Assembly (NCBI RefSeq): GCF_016801865.2
Contig: NC_068937.1
Span: 132,244,212-132,308,211 of the forward strand
Length of the DNA: 64,000 bases
Source of the DNA: Culex pipiens pallens
Taxonomy: Eukaryota > Arthropoda > Insecta > Diptera > Culicidae
Direction: 5' to 3'
Below the pieces are notes generated by a model. The model made no database searches and was not told the origin of the DNA. It saw nothing but the letters and a program-made list of their open reading frames with translations. Numbering within the stretch: the stretch's first letter is position 1; the number at the start of each line of letters is the position of its first letter. The position numbers and the translations under genes were made by a program. Below are positions 11,146 through 22,520 of this stretch, one piece after another.

Positions 11146-12184
11146 TGGTTGAAATCGGCCGATTTCGTGAGAGTTGCTCTCTCTTTTTAATTCCAGAGAA
11201 TGTTTAAAAAGTCCTAAAATGGTATAAAATGAAATCGTTTCATATCTGGTAAAATTCGATAAAATTTCACCCAAAAGAGGAGATCTTAAACAAGAAACGT
11301 TGACTAATGAGATACTTTATTTAGGTTTTAATAAAATAAATGAAAGTTTAAGGACAGCGCAACCATAAAGAGTTCAATTGATATCTTTTGTAAGCAAACA
11401 TATCATTCGTTGACTTTCGAATCGAAATCCTTTCAACTTGAACAACTCAGATATAAACTAACAACTTCAAACCTCTTTTCCCAAAATAAAGATCTACACA
11501 GTTCCATCAGTTGCAAGTTTGTTATTTTGTCTTACCGTCCCAGCTCAGCTGCACCAGGAATGTCAATATTTGATCGCACGCGGCAAATCGCGGCCGGTCC
11601 ATGTTCCAGGTTCATCGTATCGTTCACGTGCATCTGCGGCGGGTTGGATCAATATTTCCCCTTCTGCGTTGCTTGTTTGTTTAAGTCCTCCCCTAGCTGA
11701 CTCGTGTCCAAAGCGCGCTCAATCCGCTTGAAGCGCGAACTTGAGCAGCAACAACACAACTTGAAAGCTCAGGCGGAATTATGCAGTGTGTGTGTGGCTT
11801 ACCGCTTCGGAACCGAAAAAAAACAGAACCTTTCCTGGGCTGTGAAGGTGGCGGGGCTGAAACTTTTCCACCTTCAATCGAACAACTCTGGCAACGGAGA
11901 GAGAGATGCGTTCGGGCTGATTAGCTTAGCCGGTAACATACTATTAGCCTATCGCTAATCCTATTACAAAATCTCGGCCAACTTTATGATGCCCTCAACC
12001 CGTATTGATTCCGTCGTCGTCGTCGGAATCCGTCGCCGCCGTCGTGTAAGACAAACAACATCGAGAGCGCACAATTTGGATCCAGGAAATGCATGTCCGT
12101 CCCCAAACCCCCGCCTCCGCACCGAAAAGCTTTATTTGATGTAGCCAGCTAAGTTTAGGTCATTGCATGAATGGATGCACTTAC

Positions 12185-12263
12185 CCTCTGGGGGCCTAGA
12201 CTGGGCTGGGCCGATCTTGGCACCGGCGATACCGGGCGACCGGAAAATTGTTTGCACTTCACG
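12185..12263 (-). CDS. Possible 79-bp internal exon (weak)
   Basis: On the minus strand an AG acceptor precedes CGTGAAGTGC and a good donor, GAGG followed by GTAAGTGC, ends the segment. The 79-bp interval is open in one frame, reading REVQTIFRSPGIAGAKIGPA and then a Pro/Arg-rich tail. The interval is GC-rich compared with its surroundings. Against it, the sequence upstream of the acceptor is A-rich and lacks a polypyrimidine tract. I do not recognise the peptide. The plus-strand acceptor just beyond this interval is the stronger signal, so the two readings compete. Confidence 0.2.
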
Positions 12264-12282
12264 CTGAACGTTTTTTTTTTGT

Positions 12283-12320
12283 GCAGGTTTATGGATATCG
12301 GAGAGGCTCTCTGGTAAACT
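12283..12320 (+). other. Strong plus-strand splice-acceptor-like site
   Basis: A branch-point-like CTGAAC (near 12264), a run of T residues and GTGCAG lead into GTTTATGG at about 12287. A GGTAAAC donor-like site follows about 27 bp later, which would define a tiny exon reading VYGYRRGSL. Exons this short are rare but known in insects. Evidence is limited to the splice motifs, and reading frames beyond the donor close quickly. Confidence 0.2.
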
Positions 12321-12420
12321 AACTGGGGGCAGTTTGGCAAATTGCAATCATACATGGTAGTTGGGCAAACTGCTTGACCACATGGGAGCAGCAACTTCAA
12401 CTAATCTCCAGTATTTTGTT

Positions 12421-12945
12421 GGTTTTGTATTGACTTTTACAGTTAATTCTATGACATTAAATTAAATTTTGTGGAAAAAATTGCATAAATATGGTCTGAG
12501 CAAATGAGCTGTTCTTCTTATATTCCGGAAATGGGTTTTATTTGTCAGACCAAACACTAAAGTGGGGACTTGAAATTTACAGTCATTCTCGAAAAAAAAT
12601 ATTTTTAAATTTTTGGAATCAAGACTACCACTTCAAATGGGTTAAATGTTGAGCATAACTCCCGTAAGAAATGTTAGTCTTGATCCCAATTCTCAAAAAA
12701 AAAATTATCATAGAATTCAGAAAAAAAAACATTGAAAATTGGACCATAAGCTTCTGAGATATTGGCATTAGAAAATTTTCTGAACTATTCCGAAAAATAT
12801 TTTTATAAATGGTCACTAATGAGCATTTCTTTCAATATTCAATTTAAATAAATTTCAAGTATTTTCAACTGCAAATTCAAACTAACAACAAAATCCGTTA
12901 TAAAAAAATGAGTATGATTTATATTTTTTTTTGCAAAATACATAT
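12421..12945. repeat. Degenerate family B-like fragment
   Basis: Shares phrases with the interior of foldback family B, such as AATGTTAGTCTTGAT, TGAGATATTGGCATTAGAAA and ATTTTTATAAATGGTCACTA. Order is disturbed and divergence is high. It probably represents a very old fragment. Confidence 0.4.
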
Positions 12946-13390
12946 TTCTATCAGAAAAAAAGTGGTCAAAGGGACTTTTGTGTAAAATTAGACGCCCGAT
13001 TTGATGGCGTACTCAAAATTCCGAAAAAACGAATTTTCCATCAAAAAAAGTTGAAAAATAGTTTTGAAATCGTGGCCATTTCCCGTTACTCAACTGTCAA
13101 AAATCGTAAGACATTTTATGGGAAATTTAATGTTCTTTTCGAATCTGAAATAACAGAAGGGTAATTTTTTTATTTAGAACAAAATTTTTCATTTTAAAAT
13201 TACGTGTTTTTTCTAACTTTGCAGGGTTACATTTTAGAGTATACCAATTTTCTACAAAGTTGTAGAGCAGATAAAAACCAAAATTTTGATTAATAGACAT
13301 AATGGGTTTGCATGTATTTTTCACGAGTTATCAGACTTTTACAAAAAAGTTATTTTGAAAAAGTTATGATTTTGACAATTTTTGACCAGT
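12946..13390 (+). repeat. Fragment of foldback family C
   Basis: Begins within the family C arm at AAAATTAGACGCCCGATTTG (about 12985) and continues through the TTGCAGGGTTACATTTTAGA block (about 13222) and the GGTTTGCATGT block (about 13305). Both outer terminus and opposite arm are missing. Confidence 0.65.
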
Positions 13391-14100
13391 TTTTCGAATT
13401 TTCAAACCCCAAAACTCAATCGTGTGCTTTTGAAAGTATTTTTTTCGGAATGTTCAACTGATTTTGCATAAGAATGACCCCTTGGACGATAGTTGTGACA
13501 GTTATGGTTTTTTTTGATAAAAGTGGCTCTTTGAATTGAATGCTGTTTATTTTTTAATAAATGTCTAGACAAACAATATTTAAAAATAAGTTGATTAAAT
13601 AGTACCTGTTAAATAGTAGTCAAAAAATATAAAATTTTATTGCATTTATTTTTCTCAAAAAATCACTTTTTTATTCGATCTAAGGCATTAAAAACTAAAC
13701 TTGCAATAAGTTTTAAAGTGAACCACTTAATCATAAATGCAAAAAAAAAAAACATTATAAAATTGATTTAAATCGGTTAACAATCAGTTGAATAAGTTTG
13801 TTTTTCCATTACATTTTGTGTTTTTGTCATAAATTAGTTTTGCCCTTGATTTTTTGGAACATGAAAAATTAAATATTTGAGTTTGCATTTCATACTTTTC
13901 AGCTTTTCTGAGTGATGCCCATTGATTACTAGAAAACGGATGATCAATAAATCAGATTTGTTATAATTTTAATTGTTCGAACAAGTTTTGTTTTCAACAA
14001 TTTTTTCGAATTTCATAAAAAGCTTAAAAAAGGTTTACTTTAAATAAAATTAAAAAACAATCATATTTGGTTTCTAATAATTTCCATCAAATACCTTCTT
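13391..14100. other. AT-rich non-coding sequence
   Basis: No open frame of note and no repeat boundary. Long A and T runs dominate. Confidence 0.45.
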
Positions 14101-14540
14101 TTTTTGCAATTCCGTCGTGAAACTACTTACTTTTCCTGTCATTCTTGAATGACGAAATAGCCTACTTTTCTGTACCAAAAATAACAGAATCGAATAGCAA
14201 CATTTTTCAAAATAAATGCTGAAAAGTTCTACTTTTCAGCACTCAAATGGGTGCTGAAAAGTTGAACTTTTCAGCACTTGTTTCGAAAAGTAACACTTTT
14301 CAACATTTTTTTGATTTAAACGATTTATTGACAAAATACATGAAAATTTGACATAACATTTCACTCAGTGTGTGTTTTTTGGAATTGCAAAAAATGTTGT
14401 ATGGAACTCGTTGCAAAACTTGATTTTTTCAGCCCTCTTCGTATTTATCCAACTCGGTGAACCTCGTTGGATAAATGTACGACTCGTGCTGAAAAAATCC
14501 TCTTTTTGCAACTTGTTGCATAAACTATTGTTTCAAAACT
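14101..14540 (-). repeat. Dispersed repeat G, copy 1
   Basis: This block is the reverse complement of 60050-60490. Shared landmarks are the TTTTCCTGTCATTCTTGAA block, the AAATAACAGAATCGAATAGC block, the CACTCAGTGTGTGTTTTTTG block and the TTATCCAACTCGGTGAACCT palindromic block. It contains two near-perfect palindromes of the type GTGCTGAAAAGTT...AACTTTTCAGCAC (14218-14280). Related hairpin pieces lie near 28608 and 54715. The family looks like a non-autonomous element with hairpin-rich ends. Confidence 0.65.
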
Positions 14541-15086
14541 CTTTATAAAATCAATAACGGCGTACGCCGGTTCGCTTCACTCACAATTTTAAACATTTCT
14601 TGTTAAAATTGTTAAATAAGTCAAAAGGCATTATTCTATTCGTATCGTTGTTCAGACCAAACTTTTTCTAAAAATGTTTACGAGGGAAGTATTTCAAATT
14701 ACTGATAACCTTTCAAAAAGTGACCATAGAATTAACAAAATCAAATTTTCGTTTTAATAACATAGATATCAACAATTATTGCCATCACATTGACGACATT
14801 TTTTTATTTCAAAAACTGCTTCAAAATGTATAGAAGGCAAAACTTTTCATTTGATTGATATCCTTATTTCTCTACTGCCCAAATTTTTGTTTCGATTTTT
14901 TTTGTTTTTCCCGTGTTTTACAAAAAAAAACTTTACTTCTCTTGTTTTATGTTTGTCTTGCTTGATTTCTAGTATTTTATTTTACATTTATCTTGTTTAG
15001 TTTTTGTTTGTTTTTCGTACTACTTAACCTAATCTACCAGCTTCTATCAGTATATTTTGCCGTTCTAAATTTTCATGTTTTTAAGT
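14541..15086. repeat. Dispersed repeat I, copy 1, left part
   Basis: From about 14870 this region is similar to 62560-62790. Landmarks are TACTGCCCAAATTT against TACTGCCCATTG, and the run TTTATCTTGTTTAGTTTTT. The similarity resumes on the other side of the MITE at 15089-15716, showing that the MITE interrupted an older repeat. The first 330 bp are AT-rich with nothing recognised. Confidence 0.55.
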
Positions 15087-15718
15087 TACCGTCAGTGGGG
15101 GTGACTATGGGTCAAAAAACGAAACACCTCTCGAAATTTCTTAATAACAAAAACAATTTAAATAACATCGAAAATCTTTTAACGTAGATTTGTTCTTAGA
15201 TAGTTTACTAACATTTTCCCAAAATATGGTCGATTTTGATGAACACTACCTTAAATGCCAATTGTTTGAAAATTGACCCAATCTCACCCCTTAGAGGGGG
15301 TAACATTGGGTCAAATGAAACTAAAATGATGCTGAAATACAAAGATATGGTAAAAACAAGTCATCCAACAGCGTTTCTTGTTCGAGGGAATCGTATTGAC
15401 ACGCTACAATGTTTGAAGTGGAGATTTTCAAACACTTGGGTAGTTTTCGAGCAATTCTAACAAAAATATTAGAAAAATGATTTTTTGAGAGGTCATTTTT
15501 GGCCAAAAACGTACCCCAACTTTAGACATCTGCCAAAATAACAGGATATGTTCTAGGAACGAATTTTTTTCAGCGAAGTCATCTTAAGATGTCCCCTACA
15601 CAACCCTTTTAACAGAATTCAGTTTCATTGAAAAGAATCTGAGAAATGGTAAAATCCGTAAAAAATCACTTTGACCCAATCTCACCCCCCAGACCCAATG
15701 TCACCCCCACTGACGGTA
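15087..15718. mobile_element. MITE with TA duplication (Tc1/mariner-type)
   Basis: Perfect terminal inverted repeats (CCGTCAGTGGGGGTGAC at 15089 and its reverse complement ending at 15716) are flanked by TA dinucleotides at 15087-15088 and 15717-15718. A second GGGGGTAACATTGGGTCAA motif lies inside near 15296, and GACCCAATCTCACCCC-type motifs recur near both ends. There is no transposase frame, so it is non-autonomous. The related repeat at 62560-63050 lacks this insertion and serves as an empty-site comparison. Confidence 0.88.
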
Positions 15719-16010
15719 CTTTTCAAATTTTTTGCTTGTTTTTGACATTTCCTGCTATAGAACGGCACCATTATCATTAAATTGTAAAAAATGCGCAGAA
15801 GCATAGTCTGGGACACTTTAAAAATTACTGCATACTTCTTTTTACTAAAAATATAGGAAATGTTAAAAACATTGGCAAAGTCACATAAACAAGTAAAACT
15901 TCCAGTTCATAAATTTTGTAAAATTTTAGGAGTTCTTCTTTCCAATGCTATTCAAAGATCAAAAATTGGTTGAAACATTGAATTATGGCGATTTTCTTTT
16001 AATTGAAGAA
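15719..16010. repeat. Dispersed repeat I, copy 1, right part
   Basis: Continues the similarity to 62760-63050 after the MITE. Landmarks are GGCACCATTATCATTAAATT against GGCATCATTTGAATTG, GACAAAGTCACAT against GGCAAAGTCACAT, and AGTTCTTCTTTCCAATGCT. Identity is moderate. Confidence 0.6.
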
Positions 16011-16395
16011 GCATTAAGCGATTCTATATTCCAATGTATTGATTTGATACGGTTTTCATCATTAGCCAAGCTCTTAGTTGTTTCGAACACACCTCAAGAA
16101 AACACATAATTTTCAACTGACAATTTCCCAGAACTCAGTTCATTGACCAAGGAAACTCGTTCTTCAAGTGCATCCATCAAAAGAACTGGATAGGGTATGG
16201 TGCATCATCAGGCACTTAAAAATAATCACACACACACAGGTCAATGTAATTAAGGTGACCCTTACCGTACGTTACTAGACCACACACTGAAATAAACATA
16301 CGTAGCCAGTGTTGCCAAATTTTCATTTCTGTGGCTTGAAAAATATTCAAAATGTTTAATGTAATTGTGGATCACATTTAGAAGTCTGGTGTTTT
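16011..16395. other. Non-coding sequence, no feature seen
   Basis: AT-rich sequence with a short CACACACA run near 16230. No gene or terminal repeat recognised. Confidence 0.4.
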
Positions 16396-16525
16396 TTTTA
16401 AGGTCCAATAAACCAAATTTCCAGTTTATGCTTTTTGGAAACGCCTTGAGTCAGGGGTATTGAAAAACACCCAAAAAGTAAAAACTGAAAATTTGGTTTA
16501 TTGGACCTTTTCAAAAAAACTCCAG
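16396..16525. repeat. Small inverted-repeat element H
   Basis: GGTCCAATAAACCAAATTT near 16402 is mirrored by AAATTTGGTTTATTGGACC near 16490, making a hairpin with arms of about 20 bp around a middle that contains GTATTGAAAAACACCC. The right half of the same element recurs at about 54775-54850. Target-site duplications were not identified. Confidence 0.55.
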
Positions 16526-18246
16526 AATTGATGTCATGAAAATGCAATTTAAATAATCAACTTTATCAATTGGCAACACTGCCCAGAATGTCATCAAGAT
16601 CGCACCGGTAGCTGTCTAACCGCGTGTTGACGTCATCGTTACGTAACACCGGAATGATCGTAGCAGGCACGTTGTAATTCTTCCGATGGGCCGGGTTCGT
16701 CGCACTTGCACTTTGCCAGGGGGGAGGAGGGGGGGGGGGGAGGGGGCATCCCTCTGCGAAAATGCTGGTACGAAAAATTGCCCACTTTGATCGACTTTGG
16801 GTGGTTCTGATTAACGACTTCGCCTCAAAGTAGGCGTGAAATGTTTCTGGTTTGTATGAGTTGTTTGCTGAATGCGCCTGCGTGTTTGCAGTTGATTAAT
16901 TGAAAATCACCTAAATTTAGGCAAAAAACATTCAAAAAGGACCACCCCAGCTTTCGCACGGCCACTGCACCTCCGGACCGGAAAGGTGGCAAAGAGATAC
17001 ACCGACCGTGAGCATGTTTATGCTGTTTTTTTTTCGTTGTTTCTAGCATTTTTGTTGTTGTTTTGTTTTCTTGCTCGCTCGCTCGCAAAGCCTAGCTAAT
17101 TTGGCAATTATTGCCAAAATTACGTCTATTGCGAGCCGCGCGGTAGCTTCTGAGGCATGTTTTTTCCAGCGATCGCCGCCGTCCTGGCTAATTAGAAAGA
17201 AGTGATAAATGCCCGGTGAATTATGGTTCGGTAACTTTTTGTTTGATAGTTCCGGTGTGTGGAGCGCGACGGTGAGGGTCGTGAGCTAATTGAATCGATT
17301 TTGATTCAAATTGATAAAAATTTGAGCTGAAATTACAGTACATTAGGGCTAAATTTGGGAGATTTTTGGCACCTTGTTTGAAAAGAAGGTAAAAATTATG
17401 GTATTTTGTGTAATTTGAAATAATGGCCCATTCCCAGCATGAACGTAGTCACGCGGCCGCGGGTCACAACGGTTGACCTCCCCCTGGGAAAAATTGGAGC
17501 TCTCAGCTATAGGGCTCAAGTCCCGTTCGAACTCCAGGAACAATCAAAAGACGATTTAATAAAACTTAACTACTTTGACTCTTCCCCGCAGGTAGTCAGG
17601 TGAAACCTGTGACGACCTGTCGGGATTGCCTTTTTTCCCCTGAAAAACAATTCGATCAATTTAGGTGAACCAGTTCGAAGTCGATGATGATGTCGTTCAT
17701 CATAATTAAAAACAAGCCGAAATTAACGGCTCGCAGCGAGTCCGGGGAGGGCGAAGGTGATTTAAATTATGTCAATGGGTTTTGGGGAGGCACCGGCAAA
17801 CTCTTCTCGCATTACACACGACGACCTGTGCGCCACTGGGACATGATATGTGGTACTAATGAAATAACGATCATCGACCTGCGCTACGATGTTTTGTGTG
17901 TTTCGTTGAAAACATTCATCTTGTGTGTGTGACTTGATGAAACCATATCACGGAAACACGGAGGGTTCATCACCTGTGGGAAAGTGCAGCGAATAGGGGA
18001 GAGTGTCGAAGGATATCTTTCAGCGTTTAAAATTATGTGATTCGAGTCTCTTTGGCTCAAAAACAAAGTTAAATTTATTTTTTAAATAATAGGAGCATTT
18101 TAAAAACATTTCAATGGCTTCATATTGAAGCTTCAATGTCATGAAATATTTTAAGAAACTGTCAATGTTTTGATTCTGATCACCAGATATTTAAAATTCA
18201 CAATAACGGTATTATGCAAGCTGTTACAAAGTAGTAACTCAATACA
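16526..18246. other. Moderate-GC, apparently single-copy DNA
   Basis: Includes a long G run with interspersed A (about 16720-16746) and a GCTCGCTCGCTCGC patch near 17072. Open frames up to 87 codons show no motif. TAATTA-type homeodomain-like sites are scattered, as is usual in AT-rich insect non-coding DNA. No confident exon. Confidence 0.35.
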
Positions 18247-18575
18247 TTAAACATGAGTTATTTTCCGCCAACTCACACAGCAGTTGCTCCGACACCTCTT
18301 CGATATGCTTGAAACTTTGTCCTAAGGGGTTACTTTAGGATATCTCTTGACGAAGGGGCAATTTTTGAATATTAAAAAATACGTGTATTTCAATAATGAA
18401 TTCAATAATAAAATAATGCTGCTTTGAAATTTGGTGTCAAAGGGACTTTAATGTAAAATTGGACGCCCGATTAGATGGAGTGCTCAGATTTCCAAAATAA
18501 AAAAGAATTTTTCATTGAAAAAATAAAAATACCAAGATGGGTTCAAAAATTGTTTCATTTTTCGTATTCAACTGT
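18247..18575 (+). repeat. Fragment of foldback family C (left end)
   Basis: Retains the terminal CCGCCAACTCACACAGCAGT block (18267) and the CTTTGTCCTAAGGGGTTACTT block, then TAAAATTGGACGCCCGATTA near 18453. An internal segment is deleted, and the opposite arm is absent. Confidence 0.7.
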
Positions 18576-18716
18576 AACATTTGTCAAATCTCTCTGTGTG
18601 TATATTTTTAAAAGTTAATTTAGTATTGCGGTTGATTATCATTCTGCTGTGATTGTTTTCCGCACTTGCGTGAATCGCAGAGGTGTTGTTAGTAGGCTAG
18701 GTAGGCCTTAGTAGGA

Positions 18717-19775
18717 TCAATTGTTGACATATCCGATTAACATGCTACATTTCATATTTGAATTAGTCACGTGGTTGCAAAAAATCGGACACATGCAAAG
18801 CATGTTAAGCACTGTCCTAAGTCCAATCCTTGTGAGAGAGGTTTTAAAAATAAAAATGTTGAAAATCATGGTTTTTTGATGGTTTTTAACTATTTCTATA
18901 TGGCAGACTTGATTTTTTAGTCTCGTGAATATTTTTACCGCAAAGCTCGTCCAATTTCCCATAAGATTGTCTTTGACCACATTTCAATTGAAAGTATGGG
19001 CTCACAGATATAAGCTGATTGCATTACTCATAACTGAAAACAGACATTTTTTTTCAGTGTAGTTCAGTGGATGGTAGTAACCTGGATAGTAAATTAGCTT
19101 AAATCATCAAAAAAACGAGTTATTTCGAAAAGTGGTCAAAGACAATCTTATGGGAAATTGGACGAGCTTTCCGGTAAAAATATTTACGAGACTGAAAAAT
19201 CAAGTCTGACAAATATAAATTGTCAAAAACCAACAAAAAACCTTTTTTTCAACATTTTTATTTTTTAAACTTCTGTCTTTTCACAACTGGACTTAGGACA
19301 GTGGCCAATATGGAGATTATTATGAAAATTGACTGGAGAATTGATTCCCGTGTTCAGTTTTTGAAAATTTTGACGTTTAGAGCACTTTTCATAAAAAAAA
19401 CATTTTCAGTAAATGATTTTTGTATTTTTTAGGTGAGTTGCTCCATCCTGCATTTTTCGTAAGTCTTTTTGTTACATCTTAGGCTGTTTTCACAAAAATT
19501 TTGAACGAAAAAAAATCATGAGCTCACCTTCAAATTTGACTTTTAAACTTAAAAATCGAAAAATATCATAGAAGGGGTATATTTTTTTCGGAAAGCCCGT
19601 AAAATTTCCTGCAAGTTTGTCTTCGACCACTTTTTGATACGATGCAACGGTTTCGAGATGCAGACATATTTAAATAACGAAATACAAAAATATTTAAAAC
19701 ACTTACACCCTTCTCAAATGTCTTTATCGAGTGAAACTGGTTCCATATATTGATATCGGAGAGGGTCCGGTACAA
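18717..19775. repeat. Foldback family D, copy 1
   Basis: An inverted pair is centred near 19040: CACTGTCCTAAGTCCAATCC (18811) mirrors the GGACTTAGGACAGTG block (19289), and GCTCGTCCAATTTCCCATAA (18945) mirrors its reverse complement near 19150. The part after 19310 continues as single-arm sequence, with GTTTGTCTTCGACCACTTTT near 19615 echoing the inner arm. The second copy lies at 33470-34150. Short open frames are by-products. Confidence 0.65.
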
Positions 19776-19906
19776 CCGATTCCCTATTTGGCATGGAACT
19801 GTTCTAAAACAAATACGTTATTGCGAAATTTTGATAGTTAATAGTTATTGCGAAATTTTGACTTATTAGAAAAATATCAAAATATTGCCTCATTTAATTT
19901 ATGAAA
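19776..19906. other. AT-rich spacer
   Basis: AT-rich sequence leading into the target-site duplication of the next retroposon. Nothing else recognised. Confidence 0.4.
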
Positions 19907-21064
19907 ATATTTTTGTCTCAATGTATTAATGGTCGTGTGGTGTTCGTTGGTTCGTTCGGAGTGAAATTCGGCGCGCGAGAACCCGCGAGAGAGTGGTAGA
20001 AAGTTCTCGAAATCATTGAAAAAGGGGTCGCGGCGTGGCCAGAGAAGTTGGCCATCAGTCGTGTGGTGTTCGTTGGTTCGTTCGGAGTGAAATTCGGCGC
20101 GCGAGATCCCGCGAGAGAGTAGTAGAAAGTCCTCGAAATCATTGACAAAGGGGTCGCGGTGTGGCCAGAGAAGTTTGTATGGTGTTCGTTGGATCGATCG
20201 GAGTGTGAATCAGCGCGCGAGAACTCGCGAGAAGTAGTGGAAGCTTCGGGAAATCATTGAAATAGAAATTTGCGCCGTCGTCGTATTATATTTACATTTC
20301 ATTCTGAAAGCCCATCCCATAGCAACGTTGCTCGGATGGCACGCCGGCGGTATGAATTAAAAAAATACGCGATTGAGGAATTGATAAGTTCTTCTCAAAG
20401 CGTTGTAACTCGAAAGGCAAAGATAATACTTTACTTCCTGGTCATATCATCTTCCAATAATAAATCCTGATCTATCCTAAATTTTTCGTCACCGAATGCG
20501 TTAATTCAAATTTCAATTCGTTTTGAAAGCCCATCCCAAAGCATCGTTGCATCGTTGGCGGTAAGAAGTAAAAAAAAATAAAAAAAATACGCGAATGATA
20601 AGTCCTTCTCATAGCGTCGTAGCTCAGAAGGCAACGATTATGGTTCACATTCTGGTCATATCATCTACCAAGATGAATCCTGACCTTCCCTTTCCTTCCC
20701 CTACTAACACAATTCCCCCACTTCCCGTGATGCTTGAAGGAGATGCTGTGGATTCAACGGTCTCATGCGGTGTCAACAAGTATAGAGCGACAAACTCTGT
20801 GTCTGATGAGTCTGCAACTTCAACTATCGGACTAACATTCCTACCTTTGTTGAACTGCATCTCCTTGGGGGGGCGCCGGTATTGACTTAAAGCAGAGATC
20901 TTCAGGGGTTATACAGTGAGGATGATTAGCTCCCACTACTCATCTGTTGGTTCATTGTGTAACTTCAGCTGATCCGTCAATAACGGAGTAGCAGCTCATT
21001 GGCGCACAACCATGCTCATGCTCATGCTCATGCTCATGCTCATATTTTTGTCTCAATGTATTAA
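19907..21064 (+). mobile_element. Retroposon with 5' monomers and CATGCT-repeat tail
   Basis: A 23-bp direct repeat (19907-19929 and 21042-21064, core TTTTTGTCTCAATGTATTAA) brackets a 1,112-bp insertion. The 5' part consists of three tandem monomers of about 116-126 bp starting TCGTGTGGTGTTCG (19933 and 20059; the third, degenerate, about 20177). A second internal duplication follows: GAAAGCCCATCCCATAGCA at 20303 recurs as GAAAGCCCATCCCAAAGCA at 20525. The 3' end is a CATGCT-repeat tail (about 21011-21041). This fits a non-LTR-mobilised, non-autonomous element. A 96-codon open frame at 20595-20885 starts with ATG but matches nothing I recognise. Confidence 0.85.
19933..20270 (+). repeat. Tandem 5' monomers of the retroposon
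   Basis: Three head-to-tail copies share GTTCGTTGGTTCGTTCGGAG or close variants, GCGCGCGAGA, CGAAATCATTGA and GTGGCCAGAGAAGTT; the third lacks the last motif. The third is the most diverged. Position at the 5' end suggests promoter monomers, as in some LINEs; that role is an inference. Confidence 0.75.
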
Positions 21065-22092
21065 ATTTTCTGATCGATTGAGATTTTGCAGCGTGACTGT
21101 GTAGGTTGCGCCAAAATGAGGTTACTTGCCTAAAATCGTATGCCTTTCTGCCGGAATGAAGAACAAAATCGGTTATTTCTCATGATTCCCTGCATCGATC
21201 TTAATGAAACTGGTTGTTTTTTGCTTTTAAAATAACGAACATTAATTTTAGGCGCTCAAAAATTTGTGAACTTTTTCTTTAAAAAACATGTTTTGGAACA
21301 CGAAAAAATGAGTTTCCCGGTATATATCAATGAAATAAGCATTTATATAGTTCATTACACATGTGTTAACGTATATTCAACTATTTCTATTGATTTTTGA
21401 CAGACTTTGTTGCCAAATAATCCATATAGCTATCTTTTACTAAATTTACAATTTTCTAATGAAAAATCAAACAAATATTGGAAAGCTGTACACCAAAATG
21501 TTGGAAATAATTTTTCTCATCCGAATCCGGAATAAAGTTTTATAAAAATGTCGATTTTGAAGGTAAAAACACACTTTTTTGAAAAATCGTAGGTTTACGC
21601 TACTTGTTCATAGGTGGCGACATGTGTCTTTTAGCTTTACTGCAAATTGGCGTTCAAGAGCCAAACGACATGCGACACCTAGTGTTGAGTAGCAGAACAG
21701 AGCGAAGAATATCGATTGAAATTTCCGCCCTTTGAGGTTATGTATGCGAATTCTGTTTTGTTAAATTCCAGCGTTCAAAACAACTTTTGAACAAAATTTC
21801 GAGCTGATACTTTGTTAACTTTTGATGCTCTATAATTTTAAACAATATTATTTTTTCAAAATATTTTTTTTTTAATTTTTTTTAATGCGTAAATTTATAG
21901 AGGGCAAAAAGTTTACACTCGTACTACGTATACGTATAACCAAACAGCGAAAATTTGAATCGTCATTCTTCGATGCTTTGCGCCATCTGTCGGATTTTTG
22001 AGCTTTTAATCGCGAATCCTCTGCAAATCAAATTTTTCTGAAGCAGTCGCGGGCCGGAACTAATATTTGAAAAAATTGAAAATGCAAACACA
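21065..22092. other. AT-rich non-coding sequence
   Basis: No long open frame, RNA gene or repeat terminus seen before the satellite-bearing element begins. Confidence 0.45.
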
Positions 22093-22214
22093 TTTTGCCT
22101 TCCTCACTGAGGTAAGGCTATAATCCTGCTCTAAAATTGAACTTTTTATTAAAAGCTCGAAAACTCACCTTGATGTATACATATCGACTCAGAATCGAAA
22201 ACTGAACAAATGTC

Positions 22215-22299
22215 TGTATGTATGTGTGTGTGTATGTGTGTGTGTATGTGTGTGTGCATGTGTGTGGGTATGTGTGTGTGTATGTGTGTGTGTATGTGA
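22215..22299 (+). repeat. TATGTGTGTG microsatellite
   Basis: About eight imperfect 10-bp TATGTGTGTG units. The same microsatellite occupies the same internal position in the other two copies of the element. Confidence 0.95.
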
Positions 22300-22520
22300 C
22301 CAATAATGTCACGCAGTTTTCTCAGCACTGGCTGAACCGATTTTGACCAAACCAACCGCATTCGACTTGGTTTAGGGTCCCATACGGTACTATTGAATTG
22401 TTTGAAGTTTCGATAAGTAGTTCAAAAGTTATGTATAAAAATGTGTTTTCGCATATTTTCGGAAGATGAATAAATGGCAGTAAACTGAACCAAACATCAT
22501 CATGTTATACATAGTTATTT

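Larger units (their letters stand above)
11146..12420. other. Moderate-GC island with splice-like signals
   Basis: Starts AT-rich and becomes GC-richer from about 11500. It contains open frames without recognisable domains and a GTCGTCGTCGTCGG trinucleotide patch near 12012. Around 12185-12320 splice-like signals occur on both strands; these are listed separately. Otherwise no RNA gene or repeat boundary was recognised. Confidence 0.35.

Noticed and set aside
20595..20885. 96-codon frame in the retroposon as an ORF1-like protein
   Set aside because: No zinc knuckle, RRM or coiled-coil pattern is visible, and the frame is partly shared with a duplicated non-coding block.
22149..22361. Histidine/threonine-repeat frames at the microsatellites
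   Set aside because: They are translations of the TATGTGTGTG repeat on the minus strand and occur in all copies only because the microsatellite does.
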